Shown here one piece after another: positions 1-6,838 of a stretch of 8,041 nucleotides of DNA (positions are counted from its first letter, which is position 1; each line of letters begins with the position of its first letter). The position numbers and the translations under genes are program-made. The stretch is from Desulfobulbaceae bacterium. Its GTDB lineage: Bacteria; Desulfobacterota; Desulfobulbia; Desulfobulbales; Desulfocapsaceae. The DNA lies in contig JAIRRG010000131.1 in the NCBI GenBank assembly GCA_031256095.1, positions 1 to 8,041 on the forward strand. Direction: 5' to 3'. The notes under the pieces are model-generated. The model was given only the letters and a program-made list of their open reading frames with translations. It made no database searches and had not been told where the DNA came from.

Positions 1-174
1 CTTTTGCTCGATGCCGAACAGCTCGATAAAGGCGCCGCGGGTCCCGGAACCGTCCTCACGCGACACGACGTTGATTTCTTTGCTTTGATCAAAAGTGGGC
101 GCCGTTTGGCCGTGGGCCGGAAAAACCAGGCAAGCCGCCATCATCATCAGGAATACGCCAATCGTTTTCTTCAT
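1..174 (-). CDS. pstS: Phosphate ABC transporter substrate-binding protein PstS (partial, N-terminus only)
   Basis: This is the periplasmic phosphate-binding protein that delivers inorganic phosphate to the PstCAB high-affinity transporter. Only the first 58 codons lie in the window, and the gene continues past the left edge. The reading on the minus strand begins MKKTIGVFLMMMAACLVFPA, a typical signal peptide with a lysine-rich start and hydrophobic core, with likely cleavage near AHG-Q (residues 20-23). Residues 38-49 read SREDGSGTRGAF, the phosphate-binding loop characteristic of PstS proteins. The start is fixed by a strong GGAGGA ribosome binding site (complement of 181-186) six bases upstream. 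It is divergent from phoB, with a Pho-box-like repeat between them, which fits PhoB-controlled expression. The family assignment is firm; the rest of the protein is not visible. Confidence 0.9.
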   Translation of the reverse strand, partial: MKKTIGVFLMMMAACLVFPAHGQTAPTFDQSKEINVVSREDGSGTRGAFIELFGIEQK

Positions 175-271
175 GCTGTCTCCTCCGTATGGATGGGATA
201 AGTCGCGGGACAATTCCCACGCTTTTCATGCGGCGAGACAGTAACCAGGGCACATCAAGAACGTTTCAAGC

Positions 272-289
272 CTGTGTAAAATCTGTGTA
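272..289. promoter_or_regulatory. Putative Pho box (PhoB binding site) in the pstS-phoB intergenic region
   Basis: Two perfect 7-bp direct repeats, CTGTGTA (272-278) and CTGTGTA (283-289), are separated by AAAT, giving an 11-bp period. This matches the architecture of the PhoB site (consensus of two CTGTCAT repeats with a 4-bp AT-rich spacer), with the last three bases of each repeat altered. Read on the minus strand it is TTTACA-N5-TTTACA, like the repeats bound by PhoP in Firmicutes, and a weaker third unit (CTTGAAAC) follows in phase toward pstS. The site is about 98 bp upstream of pstS and 147 bp upstream of phoB, so it could serve either gene or both. Known: PhoB dimers bind such tandem repeats. 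Inferred: that this one is functional. Confidence 0.65.
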
Positions 290-348
290 AAAACAAAAAA
301 CCACCGTTGCCAGCGGCCGTGGGATGAATAAAAATCCGGCCAGAACTT

Positions 349-376
349 TTGCCCTTTGCCGATACGACGTTATATT
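349..376 (+). promoter_or_regulatory. Candidate sigma-70-type promoter for phoBR
   Basis: TTGCCC (349-354) and TATATT (371-376) are separated by 16 bp. Both resemble the -35 and -10 hexamers, and the pair lies about 60 bp upstream of the phoB start. It does not overlap the Pho-box-like repeat, so it may provide basal phoBR transcription. This rests on consensus matching alone. Confidence 0.35.
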
Positions 377-436
377 CTGCTGGCCAACTGTTCAGCGGCT
401 ACGAACATTATTTCACCCTAGGCGAGATACTGGCCC

Positions 437-1117
437 ATGCAAACCTGCCATATATACGCAGTCGAAGACGACGACAATATCCGTGAAATGCTGCTTTATG
501 CCCTGTCGTCTTCGGGCTTTCAGGCGCGAGGCTTCACCGACGGCGGCACCTTATTCCCCGCTGTGGCCGAGCTTCTCCCCGATTTGATCCTGCTCGACAT
601 CATGCTGCCCGGCGACGACGGCATTACTATTTTGAAAAAAATGAAAAAATCCGGGAAAACCGCGCAAATCCCGGTAATCATGCTGACCGCCAAGGGCGCC
701 GAGCACGACCGCGTCAGGGGGCTGGATCTGGGCGCCGACGACTACATCACGAAACCTTTTTCCGTCATGGAAGTACTGGCCCGCGTCCGGGCCGTGCTGC
801 GCCGGACCGCGTCAATGGAGTCAGCAAGCGAACTCCGCGTCGGCAGCCTCAGCCTGCATAGGGAGAAACGCCAGGTGCTGGCGGATGGCGCTGAAATCGT
901 TCTGACTTACAAAGAATTTGAACTGCTGGCCGCCCTGATGCGCGGCGCCGGCATCGTCCTCAGCCGCGACCAACTGCTGGAACGGGTGTGGGGCTACGAC
1001 CGCGAGGTGGAAAGCCGCACCGTCGACATGCACATCCGCACGCTGCGGCGGAAACTGGGCGGGCACGGCGGCCTGATCAAAACCGTGCGCAACGTCGGTT
1101 ATAAAATCGAAGAATGA
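437..1117 (+). CDS. phoB: Phosphate regulon response regulator PhoB (OmpR/PhoB family)
   Basis: This is a DNA-binding response regulator that, when phosphorylated by the neighbouring kinase, activates phosphate-starvation genes. The 226-residue length is usual for the family. The N-terminal receiver domain (about 4-120) has the acidic pocket E10-D11-D12, phosphoacceptor D54 in LLDIMLP, switch residue T84 and conserved K106-P107. The C-terminal winged-helix domain (about 133-225) contains SRTVDMHIRTLRRKL (193-207), the recognition helix of the OmpR/PhoB family, and ends in the usual VGYKIEE wing. A weak purine-rich site (GGCGAG, 421-426) precedes the ATG. phoR follows after 33 bp, so the two are probably co-transcribed. 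The receiver and effector domains are certain. The specific name PhoB rests on the adjacent pstS, the Pho-box-like repeat and the PhoR-type kinase. Confidence 0.88.
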   Translation: MQTCHIYAVEDDDNIREMLLYALSSSGFQARGFTDGGTLFPAVAELLPDLILLDIMLPGDDGITILKKMKKSGKTAQIPVIMLTAKGAEHDRVRGLDLGADDYITKPFSVMEVLARVRAVLRRTASMESASELRVGSLSLHREKRQVLADGAEIVLTYKEFELLAALMRGAGIVLSRDQLLERVWGYDREVESRTVDMHIRTLRRKLGGHGGLIKTVRNVGYKIEE

Positions 1118-1150
1118 TCTTGATTCCCTCCAGCATAACAAAAAGAGTCC

Positions 1151-2821
1151 GTGCATAAACGAATCCGCCGCGGCATGACCATGCTTGCCGCCGTCAGCAT
1201 TGCCCTGGTATCCATCGCCCTCTGCCTGATTTTCTACCAGCAGTTCACCTCGACCATACGGGCCGAGATTAAAGGGCGGGCCGAAATGTTCCGCGAGATG
1301 AGCGCCACCCAGCTCATGACCACTTGGCGCGCCCAGCCCACCATGGTTCCAGAGGACATGCGCCTGACCCTGATCGCACCGGACGGAAAGGTGATCTACG
1401 ACAACACCGTCATCGCGGAAAAACTTGGCAATCACGCCGACCGCCCGGAAATCCGCCAAGCCCTGGCCACCGGTTCCGGCGCCAGCAGCCGCTATTCCGA
1501 CACACTACGGCGGCAGACCTGTTACTTCGCGGTACGTTTGCCAGACGGCTTTGTTTTGCGGACGGCAAAAACATCCGACAGCATCTTTGCCCTTTTTGGC
1601 CACGCCCTGCCGCTGGTCGCCACCGTGATCCTGGTCTTGGCCGTCCTCAGCCACATTGCCGCCGGCAGGCTGACCAACCGCATTGTTGAACCGATCAATG
1701 CCATGCGTCTTGATGACGAACCGATGGCCCCACCCTACGACGAACTGACGCCCTTAGTGCGCGCCATCAGCGAGCAGCGGCAGCGCATCGCCGCCCAATT
1801 CGCCGCCCTTGAGGAGCGGACCGCCACCATTGACGCCATCATGGACAGCATGAGCGAAGGGACGCTGCTCCTCGACCAGCGCGGGACGGTTGTTGCCGCC
1901 AACCCCAGCGCTGGGAAAATTTTCGGTTTCGCCCAGCCGGTTGCCGGCAGAAATATCCTTGAATTGCTGCGCGAGCCGCATCTGGCCAGACTGGCGCGGC
2001 AGGCAGTGAATGGCCATCGGCATGAAGAGACGATAAAACGCCACGATCGTCATTACCGGGCCTATTTCAGCCCGGTGACCAGTGGCGGCGCCGCCCTGCT
2101 TTTTCTCGACATTACCGAAAGCGGCAAGGCCGAACGGCTGCGGCGCGAATTTTCGGCTAATGTCTCGCACGAGTTGAAAACACCGTTAACCAGCATATCT
2201 GGTTACGCCGAAATGCTGGCCAGCGGTATGGTGAGAGAGGAGGATCAGGCGGAATTTCTCGCCAAGATTCGCGATGAATCGGCGCGGATGCTGGCCCTGA
2301 TTGAAGACATCCTGCTCCTTTCCCGCTTGGATGAAGAAAAGAGTGCTGGAGCATTGACCGAGGTGGACATCGGGCAAATCGCCACGGAAGCGGCAGCGGC
2401 CCTGGCCGACAAAGCGGCGGCGGCTGGCATCGGCCTGCGCTTCGTCGCCGGCAAAGCGGTATCGGTTAAAGGCAGCGGTTCGCTGTTGAACGAACTGCTC
2501 TTCAACCTTCTTGACAACGCCATCAAATACAACCGGCCCGGCGGCATGGTCGAAATTGGTTTCGGCCAGGAAGATGAGGGAGGGGCCATTATATCGGTCA
2601 GGGATACCGGCATCGGTATCCCACCGGAAGCGAGGAGCCACGTCTTTGAGCGTTTTTACCGCGTCGATAAATCCCGCTCGAAGACCACCGGCGGCACCGG
2701 CCTTGGCCTAGCCATCGTCAAACACATCGCCTTAATCCATAAAGCCGAAATCAATCTGACAAGTGAAGTCGGTGAAGGCACGACGGTAACTGTTATTTTC
2801 CCGGCGCCAGCGGACGTCTGA
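1151..2821 (+). CDS. phoR: Phosphate regulon sensor histidine kinase PhoR
   Basis: This membrane histidine kinase and phosphatase partners PhoB. It has 556 residues starting at GTG (1151), preceded by a weak AAGAG site; the in-frame ATG at 1175 has no better site and would cut off the basic N-terminus. TM1 spans about 10-29. An extracytoplasmic region of about 118 residues (30-147) contains LIAPDGKVIYDN, typical of the PAS/Cache-like sensor fold of longer PhoR proteins. TM2 spans about 148-170. A HAMP-like linker is followed by a cytoplasmic PAS domain (about 222-322). The kinase core has H340 in FSANVSHELKTPLTS, the N box with N452 and N456 in NLLDNAIKYN, the G1 box DTGIGIP (485-491) and the G2 box GGTGLGLA (514-521). 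All catalytic motifs are intact. The E. coli protein lacks the large outer domain, so this is the long architecture seen in many other bacteria. Its stop lies 6 bp from the stop of the convergent gene. Confidence 0.88.
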   Translation: MHKRIRRGMTMLAAVSIALVSIALCLIFYQQFTSTIRAEIKGRAEMFREMSATQLMTTWRAQPTMVPEDMRLTLIAPDGKVIYDNTVIAEKLGNHADRPEIRQALATGSGASSRYSDTLRRQTCYFAVRLPDGFVLRTAKTSDSIFALFGHALPLVATVILVLAVLSHIAAGRLTNRIVEPINAMRLDDEPMAPPYDELTPLVRAISEQRQRIAAQFAALEERTATIDAIMDSMSEGTLLLDQRGTVVAANPSAGKIFGFAQPVAGRNILELLREPHLARLARQAVNGHRHEETIKRHDRHYRAYFSPVTSGGAALLFLDITESGKAERLRREFSANVSHELKTPLTSISGYAEMLASGMVREEDQAEFLAKIRDESARMLALIEDILLLSRLDEEKSAGALTEVDIGQIATEAAAALADKAAAAGIGLRFVAGKAVSVKGSGSLLNELLFNLLDNAIKYNRPGGMVEIGFGQEDEGGAIISVRDTGIGIPPEARSHVFERFYRVDKSRSKTTGGTGLGLAIVKHIALIHKAEINLTSEVGEGTTVTVIFPAPADV

Positions 2822-2827
2822 ACGCGA

Positions 2828-3415
2828 TCACAGTTGCCGCAAGCTGTCGTTGATGGCATCAATTTCCGCCGCCGTTAAAACCGTAGCCGTCTGTGGATGC
2901 GCCTGGCAATAGGCATCCAAGGCATAGGCATCGGCGATGTCCTCATCGGGAAATTTCCCCTGTCCAGCCAAGAGCGTGGCCGGCTCGAGCGGCGTGCCCG
3001 GTGGCAGCTCTTTGAGTTCTTCCAGCTCGATGCCGCATTCCCACGAATTGTCAACGTCGTAAATATACTGAAAAATAAAGCGCATCTGTTTGGTCAAAGA
3101 TTGCAGTCTGGCCTGACGTTCGTCATATTGGCTTTCGTCGAGACGCAGAGGCCGTCCGGCGAAGGTGCGGTACAGCATTTTACCGACCATGAACTGATGG
3201 GCGGCGCGGTCATCCCAGCCCATGACCACCTGGATGGCCTGATGCAAATTGAACAGACTGTACCGCCCAGGTACCTCCAATCGCCGCCAAAACGGCATAT
3301 CGGCGAAGGCAAGCCTGATCATCAGACGGCAGCGGATGACGGGTTCATCCGCTTTTTTCCGGTGTACGCCGCCCTCGTTTCTGCTAGATTTGGGGAGTTG
3401 GATGATGGTTGCCAT
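2828..3415 (-). CDS. Plasmid pRiA4b ORF-3 family protein
   Basis: This is a soluble 195-residue protein of the pRiA4b ORF-3-like family, whose biochemical role is not established. Family hallmarks visible are FWRRLEVPG (42-50), the block around MGWDDRAAHQF (65-75) and the FIFQYIYDVDNSWE block (113-126), which corresponds to the family's F-x-Y-x-YDFGDSWEH signature with two substitutions. The segment GKFPDEDIADAY (153-164) corresponds to the usual PPEDxGG region but has lost its paired glycines and the preceding cysteine. The start has a GGAGGA ribosome binding site (complement of 3425-3430) nine bases upstream. There is no signal peptide or membrane segment. The gene is convergent with phoR and divergent from the lytic transglycosylase, so it stands alone as a transcription unit. 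The family is often found on plasmids and in variable regions, but base composition here matches the surroundings and no mobile-element gene is adjacent. Confidence 0.8.
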   Translation of the reverse strand: MATIIQLPKSSRNEGGVHRKKADEPVIRCRLMIRLAFADMPFWRRLEVPGRYSLFNLHQAIQVVMGWDDRAAHQFMVGKMLYRTFAGRPLRLDESQYDERQARLQSLTKQMRFIFQYIYDVDNSWECGIELEELKELPPGTPLEPATLLAGQGKFPDEDIADAYALDAYCQAHPQTATVLTAAEIDAINDSLRQL

Positions 3416-3437
3416 GACTGAGGTTCCTCCAAGGTGA

Positions 3438-3452
3438 ATGATATTTTATCAT
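3438..3452. promoter_or_regulatory. 15-bp palindrome overlapping an extended -10 promoter of the pRiA4b-like gene
   Basis: ATGATA-TTT-TATCAT is a perfect inverted repeat with 6-bp arms and a 3-bp centre. On the minus strand it contains TGATAAAAT (complement of 3443-3451), an extended -10 element. That would start transcription around 3436, just ahead of the ribosome binding site at 3425-3430 of the leftward gene. A palindrome over a promoter is a classic position for a repressor operator, but AT-rich -10 regions can be palindromic by chance. The promoter is moderately supported; the operator role is speculative. I found no equally good promoter for the rightward gene. Confidence 0.35.
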
Positions 3453-3513
3453 GTGCACAAATGAGCCACTGGGCAAGCCCACGTATTTTTCTTTTCCCAT
3501 TTTCGGTCACGCC

Positions 3514-4731
3514 ATGAACCTGCGCATTTCTTTTACGGCGCTGTTTGCCACCACGGTCTTGATGTTTTTTGTCCCGGCGCCAGCGGGCGCCGAGGCCGCG
3601 TCCTCATTTGCCCAATGGGTGAAGGAGTTCGCGGCCCAGGCGGAAGCGAACGGCATTAGCCGTAGCTTCTACTTTTCCGTATTCGAGGGAGTGACGCAAG
3701 AAGACGCCAACGTCCTGGAAAAAGCCGCCTACCAACCGGAATTCAAAACGCCCTTGTGGGAGTATCTCGACACCAGGATCAACAGCCTGAGCGTGCGGGC
3801 CGGCTTGGAGAAAAAAGCCCGTTACCACGAGACATTACAGGTCATTGAGAAACGCTACGGCGTTGCCCAGGAAGTGCTTTTGGCCATCTGGGCAATCGAA
3901 ACCAAATACGGTGAAGTGCTACGGAATAACAAACGCCTGCATTACCTGCCGCAGGCATTGGCGACTCTCGCCTGGGGCGACCACAGTCGCGCCACCTTTG
4001 CCCGCCGCCAACTGCTGGCGGCCTTGAAAATCATGCGCGACGACAAGATTGGCCAAGATAAAATGTATGGCTCCTGGGCTGGGGCCATGGGCCAGACCCA
4101 ATTCATCCCAACCAGCTATCTCACCTATGCCGTCGATGAGGATGGCGATGGCCGCCGCGACATCTGGGATTCGGTGGCTGACGCCTTGGCCAGCTCGGCC
4201 AATCTGCTCAGTAAAAATGGCTGGCGGCGCGGCGAAAGCTGGGGCATCGAGGTGGCGGTCAATACATCCCTTGTCGCGCGCAATGGCGAGAGTAAAACTC
4301 TGTCAGCCTGGCGTAAAATTGGTCTCACCAAAGCCGACGGCTCAGCCCTGCCGGACAGCCAGGCGATGGCCATGCTGAAACTGCCCGCCGGTCTTGATGG
4401 CCCGGCCTTTCTGCTTTTGCCAAACTTTGCCGCCCTCAAACATTATAACAATTCCGACACCTACGCCCTGGCGGTGCTGCTCCTCTCCGACCAATTGGCT
4501 GGACGCCCGTCGCCAAAAACTCCCTGGCGCAAGCCGCCGGATGCTTTGACCTTCCTGGAAAGGCGGGAAATGCAGCAACTGCTGAGCACACGCGGCCTGT
4601 ACCATGGCGAGGTGGACGGCTCGTTCGGCGATGAATCACGGGCGGCACTGCAATCGTTTGAGCAGCAACGCGGTTTGCCGGTCACCGGGCGCCCGACCCA
4701 GAATCTCCTGAACGCGCTGCGCCGACAATAA
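3514..4731 (+). CDS. Secreted MltB-type lytic murein transglycosylase with C-terminal peptidoglycan-binding domain
   Basis: This enzyme cleaves the MurNAc-GlcNAc bond of peptidoglycan to leave 1,6-anhydromuramic acid, acting in the periplasm. The start at 3514 gives a clean signal peptide (LRISFTALFATTVLMFFVPA core, cleavage near AGA-EA at residue 26). An in-frame ATG at 3451 would add 21 residues ahead of it and has only a distant AAGGTGA site, so I prefer 3514. There is no lipobox cysteine, so it is soluble rather than a lipoprotein like E. coli MltB. The SLT-2/MltB domain covers about 30-325, with the catalytic glutamate E129 in IWAIETKYGE, the substrate-groove block GSWAGAMGQTQFIPTSYL (186-203) and DEDGDGRRDIWDS (208-220). 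The C-terminal PG_binding_1 domain (about 348-403) contains GLYHGEVDGSFGDESRAAL. The 405-residue length and domain order are those of a common secreted MltB subfamily. No partner gene in the window suggests a specific process. Confidence 0.88.
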   Translation: MNLRISFTALFATTVLMFFVPAPAGAEAASSFAQWVKEFAAQAEANGISRSFYFSVFEGVTQEDANVLEKAAYQPEFKTPLWEYLDTRINSLSVRAGLEKKARYHETLQVIEKRYGVAQEVLLAIWAIETKYGEVLRNNKRLHYLPQALATLAWGDHSRATFARRQLLAALKIMRDDKIGQDKMYGSWAGAMGQTQFIPTSYLTYAVDEDGDGRRDIWDSVADALASSANLLSKNGWRRGESWGIEVAVNTSLVARNGESKTLSAWRKIGLTKADGSALPDSQAMAMLKLPAGLDGPAFLLLPNFAALKHYNNSDTYALAVLLLSDQLAGRPSPKTPWRKPPDALTFLERREMQQLLSTRGLYHGEVDGSFGDESRAALQSFEQQRGLPVTGRPTQNLLNALRRQ

Positions 4732-4787
4732 ATTTCCTTCTATTTTATCCAATAAATCAATTGGTTGGCAAATGCAAAAGGTGAATC

Positions 4788-6095
4788 ATGAATGATTCAA
4801 AGCTGGCCGGACAAATCATCGCTGAATTGCCGTCGCTGGTCGCGAAAAGCATCATCGATGCCAGTGCCGCCGCGGCCTTGCGGCGTCACTACGAGGGGCA
4901 AATAAAACCGGCGCGCTCGCTTGCCATCGGGCTGGTCATCACGGCCATTCTCGGCGGACTGCTGGTCGGCGCCGGCATCATCCTGCTGCTTGCCCATAAT
5001 TGGGACGATCTTTCCAAACCCGTGCGCGCCTTTCTTTCCGTGCTGCCGCTGCTCATAAGCATCGCGCTGTCAGGCTACACCATTTTGCGGCGCATGGACT
5101 CGACCGCCTGGCGCGAGGGCTGCGGCGTCTTTTATTTTTTGTCGATTGGCGCCTCAATCGCCCTGGTCAGCCAGACCTATCATCTCTACAACGATATGGC
5201 CGGTTTTTTGTTCTACTGGATTGTGCTGACGCTACCGGTCATTTACCTGCTCAACTCCGGCACAGCCTTTGCCGGATGCCTGGCCTGCCTGGTGGCCTAT
5301 TCATTTGTCCTTAGCGGATACTGGTGGCGTAGCGGCTTTCCATTTTCGCCCAAGCCATTTGCCTTGCTGGCGCTGGCGCTGCCCTATTATGGCTGGCATG
5401 TCTGGCGACACCGTGAGGCGTTGAGCGTGATTTGGACCTCGTGGGCACTGGCCGTGGCCCTGCCGCTCATAATGCTAAAGATGGTTGAGCGAACGAATGC
5501 CGCCTCTGTTTGGGCGGTTTATGGCCTGCTGGCTGTCGTCTACTACCTGGCCGGATGCCGCTGGTTCAGCGAGCGGAGCGGTTTCAAAAATCCGTTCCGC
5601 GCTCTCGGCTCGCTGGCCATCGTGGTTGTGGCCATTGCCTTCACGTATAAAGGAATCTACGTGTACAAATCGTGGCACGTTGACCTGTCGTTGGCGGCTG
5701 AATGTTTTGGCATCGTTGCCACGCTGGCCTGGCTGGCGCTTGCTGGCGATTTGCTGCGGCGCAAGGTAGAATTCAATATTGTCGCCGTTTTGCTGCCAGT
5801 GTCCATGGCATTTGCCATCGCCTTGGAAGGAGATGGCGCGGCGCTCTTTCTCGCGAACATCTATATGCTGGCGCTTGGCATCTTCACCTTGCTGAAGGGC
5901 GTGCGGCGCGACCGTCTGCTGTTAATGAACGAGGGTTTGATCGTCATCACCGCCCTGATTGTCTCCCGCTTTTTCGACAACGACTACAGTTTTGTTGTCC
6001 GTGGTGTCGCCTTTATTCTGCTTGGCTGCGGTTTTTTGGCGGTTAATCTGTCGGTGATGAACAAACGCCGGCAACAGCAAGGAGGCGCGTCATGA
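4788..6095 (+). CDS. DUF2157 domain-containing polytopic membrane protein
   Basis: This is an integral membrane protein of 435 residues with about 13-14 hydrophobic segments and no known activity. The cytoplasmic N-terminus (1-43) has a short helical segment typical of DUF2157 (LPSLVAKSIIDASAAAALRR). TM1 (about 43-68) is followed by AHNWDDLSKPVRA, and TM3 carries the family signature IGASIALVSQTYHL. The C-terminal part (MNEGLIVITALIVSRFFD, then a last hydrophobic helix near 408-426) resembles the ends of DUF2157/DUF4401 proteins. Transmembrane helices alternate with short loops and there is no large soluble domain. AAGGTGA lies just ahead of the ATG. The gene overlaps the next one by 4 bp (ATGA), indicating translational coupling. 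DUF2157 proteins are commonly encoded with GDYXXLXY proteins, as here, and often also with a DUF4401 gene that is not present as a separate gene in this window. Confidence 0.85.
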   Translation: MNDSKLAGQIIAELPSLVAKSIIDASAAAALRRHYEGQIKPARSLAIGLVITAILGGLLVGAGIILLLAHNWDDLSKPVRAFLSVLPLLISIALSGYTILRRMDSTAWREGCGVFYFLSIGASIALVSQTYHLYNDMAGFLFYWIVLTLPVIYLLNSGTAFAGCLACLVAYSFVLSGYWWRSGFPFSPKPFALLALALPYYGWHVWRHREALSVIWTSWALAVALPLIMLKMVERTNAASVWAVYGLLAVVYYLAGCRWFSERSGFKNPFRALGSLAIVVVAIAFTYKGIYVYKSWHVDLSLAAECFGIVATLAWLALAGDLLRRKVEFNIVAVLLPVSMAFAIALEGDGAALFLANIYMLALGIFTLLKGVRRDRLLLMNEGLIVITALIVSRFFDNDYSFVVRGVAFILLGCGFLAVNLSVMNKRRQQQGGAS

Positions 6096-6730
6096 CAAAG
6101 ATCAATGTGAGATTGGCGCTGTTTGCGCTGTTCGCCATCGCCAGCGTCGCTGTGCCGCTGAGTATTGTCTGGAAATACGAAAACACGCTGCGCCACGGCA
6201 CGCTCTACAAATTTCGCACCAAGCCGGTCGACCCCTCGGATGCCTTTCGTGGCCGTTACGTGACGCTGACCTTTGACAATGACCTCATTGAACGGATACA
6301 GCGAGAGGGAAATGGTGGTGAACTGAAGCAAGAAGAATTACCTTATAATCCTGGCAGGTTACTCTATGTCCGAATTGCCGCCGATGCCGAGGGTTTTGCC
6401 AAACCGGCGCTGGCCAGCCTGACGCCACTTACCGGCAATGATGTGATCACAGTGGATGATTGGTGGAAACTGTACGCCACTGATGCCACAAAGGGATGGA
6501 CATTGAACTATCCTTTCAACCGTTATTACTTGCCGGAGGATATGGCGCCCAAAGCGGAAGAATTGTATAGGGAGGCAAACCGCCGCCAAAACGATGGGCA
6601 GCAGAGCGCGCGGGAAACGTCTTCTTATGTTACCGTGCGCGTCGGCAACGGCGTTGGCGTCATTGAGGAGCTTTATATCAACGGCAAGCCAGTACGCGAA
6701 GCGGTGACCGCCGAGTTGGGGAAAAAATAG
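6092..6730 (+). CDS. GDYXXLXY domain-containing membrane-anchored protein
   Basis: This is a 212-residue protein with one N-terminal membrane segment (about 6-26) and a remaining domain predicted to lie outside the cytoplasmic membrane. Its function is unknown. The signature is present in variant form: DPSDAFRGRYVTLTF (47-61) aligns with the family's RGDYxxLxY, with D replaced by R at position 55 and the final Y by F at 61. The second conserved block, NRYYLPEDMAPKAEELYREA (143-162), matches the family's YFVPEG...E region, and the C-terminal GVGVIEELYINGKPV (187-201) matches its final beta hairpin. The start is coupled to the DUF2157 stop through ATGA and has GGAGG (6080-6084) upstream, so this is a two-gene operon. 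Its last 17 codons including the stop (6680-6730) are duplicated 1059 bp downstream. Confidence 0.85.
   Translation: MTKINVRLALFALFAIASVAVPLSIVWKYENTLRHGTLYKFRTKPVDPSDAFRGRYVTLTFDNDLIERIQREGNGGELKQEELPYNPGRLLYVRIAADAEGFAKPALASLTPLTGNDVITVDDWWKLYATDATKGWTLNYPFNRYYLPEDMAPKAEELYREANRRQNDGQQSARETSSYVTVRVGNGVGVIEELYINGKPVREAVTAELGKK
6680..6730 (+). repeat. 51-bp direct repeat, copy 1 (3' end of the GDYXXLXY gene)
   Basis: This copy is the functional 3' end of the preceding gene, encoding NGKPVREAVTAELGKK and the TAG stop. It matches 7739-7789 at 48 of 51 positions. The two copies bracket the AT-rich gene at 6839-7726. Confidence 0.95.
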
Positions 6731-6838
6731 CGGCCCTTAGAAAAAGTATCAGGCCTTAACCTGACGTTTGAATGTTTAGCGCGAAATGGCACTGGCAAAT
6801 AAATTGGATGGCGGTCGATTACCACTAAAGTAGGAATG

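Noticed and set aside
821..1459. Long minus-strand open frame (212 codons) opposite phoB and phoR
   Set aside because: It spans the ends of two strongly supported genes, has no recognisable motif, and is the expected antisense shadow of GC-rich coding DNA.
2897..3421. Plus-strand open frame of 174 codons opposite the pRiA4b-like gene
   Set aside because: The minus-strand frame carries the family motifs and a GGAGGA ribosome binding site. The plus frame has neither.
3409..3447. Promoter TTGCCA with TATTTT for the lytic transglycosylase
   Set aside because: The hexamers are 27 bp apart, too far for a sigma-70 promoter.
2802..3588. Repeated 15-mer TCCCGGCGCCAGCGG at the phoR 3' end and in the transglycosylase signal peptide
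   Set aside because: Both copies encode a P-A-P-A stretch in GC-rich codons and the flanks are unrelated. Chance plus codon bias explains it.
4749..4764. CCAAT-AAATCA-ATTGG hairpin between the transglycosylase and DUF2157 genes
   Set aside because: The 5-bp AT-rich stem has no downstream T tract. It is too weak to call a terminator or an operator.
6749..6764. Inverted repeat TCAGG-CCTTAA-CCTGA after the GDYXXLXY gene as a terminator
   Set aside because: The stem is only 5 bp and is followed by ACGTTTG, not a run of T, so it does not qualify as an intrinsic terminator.
6766..6806. Promoter for the AT-rich gene (TTGAAT or TTTAGC with TAAATT or ATAAAT)
   Set aside because: No pair of hexamers has both a good match and 16-18 bp spacing, so no specific promoter can be supported.
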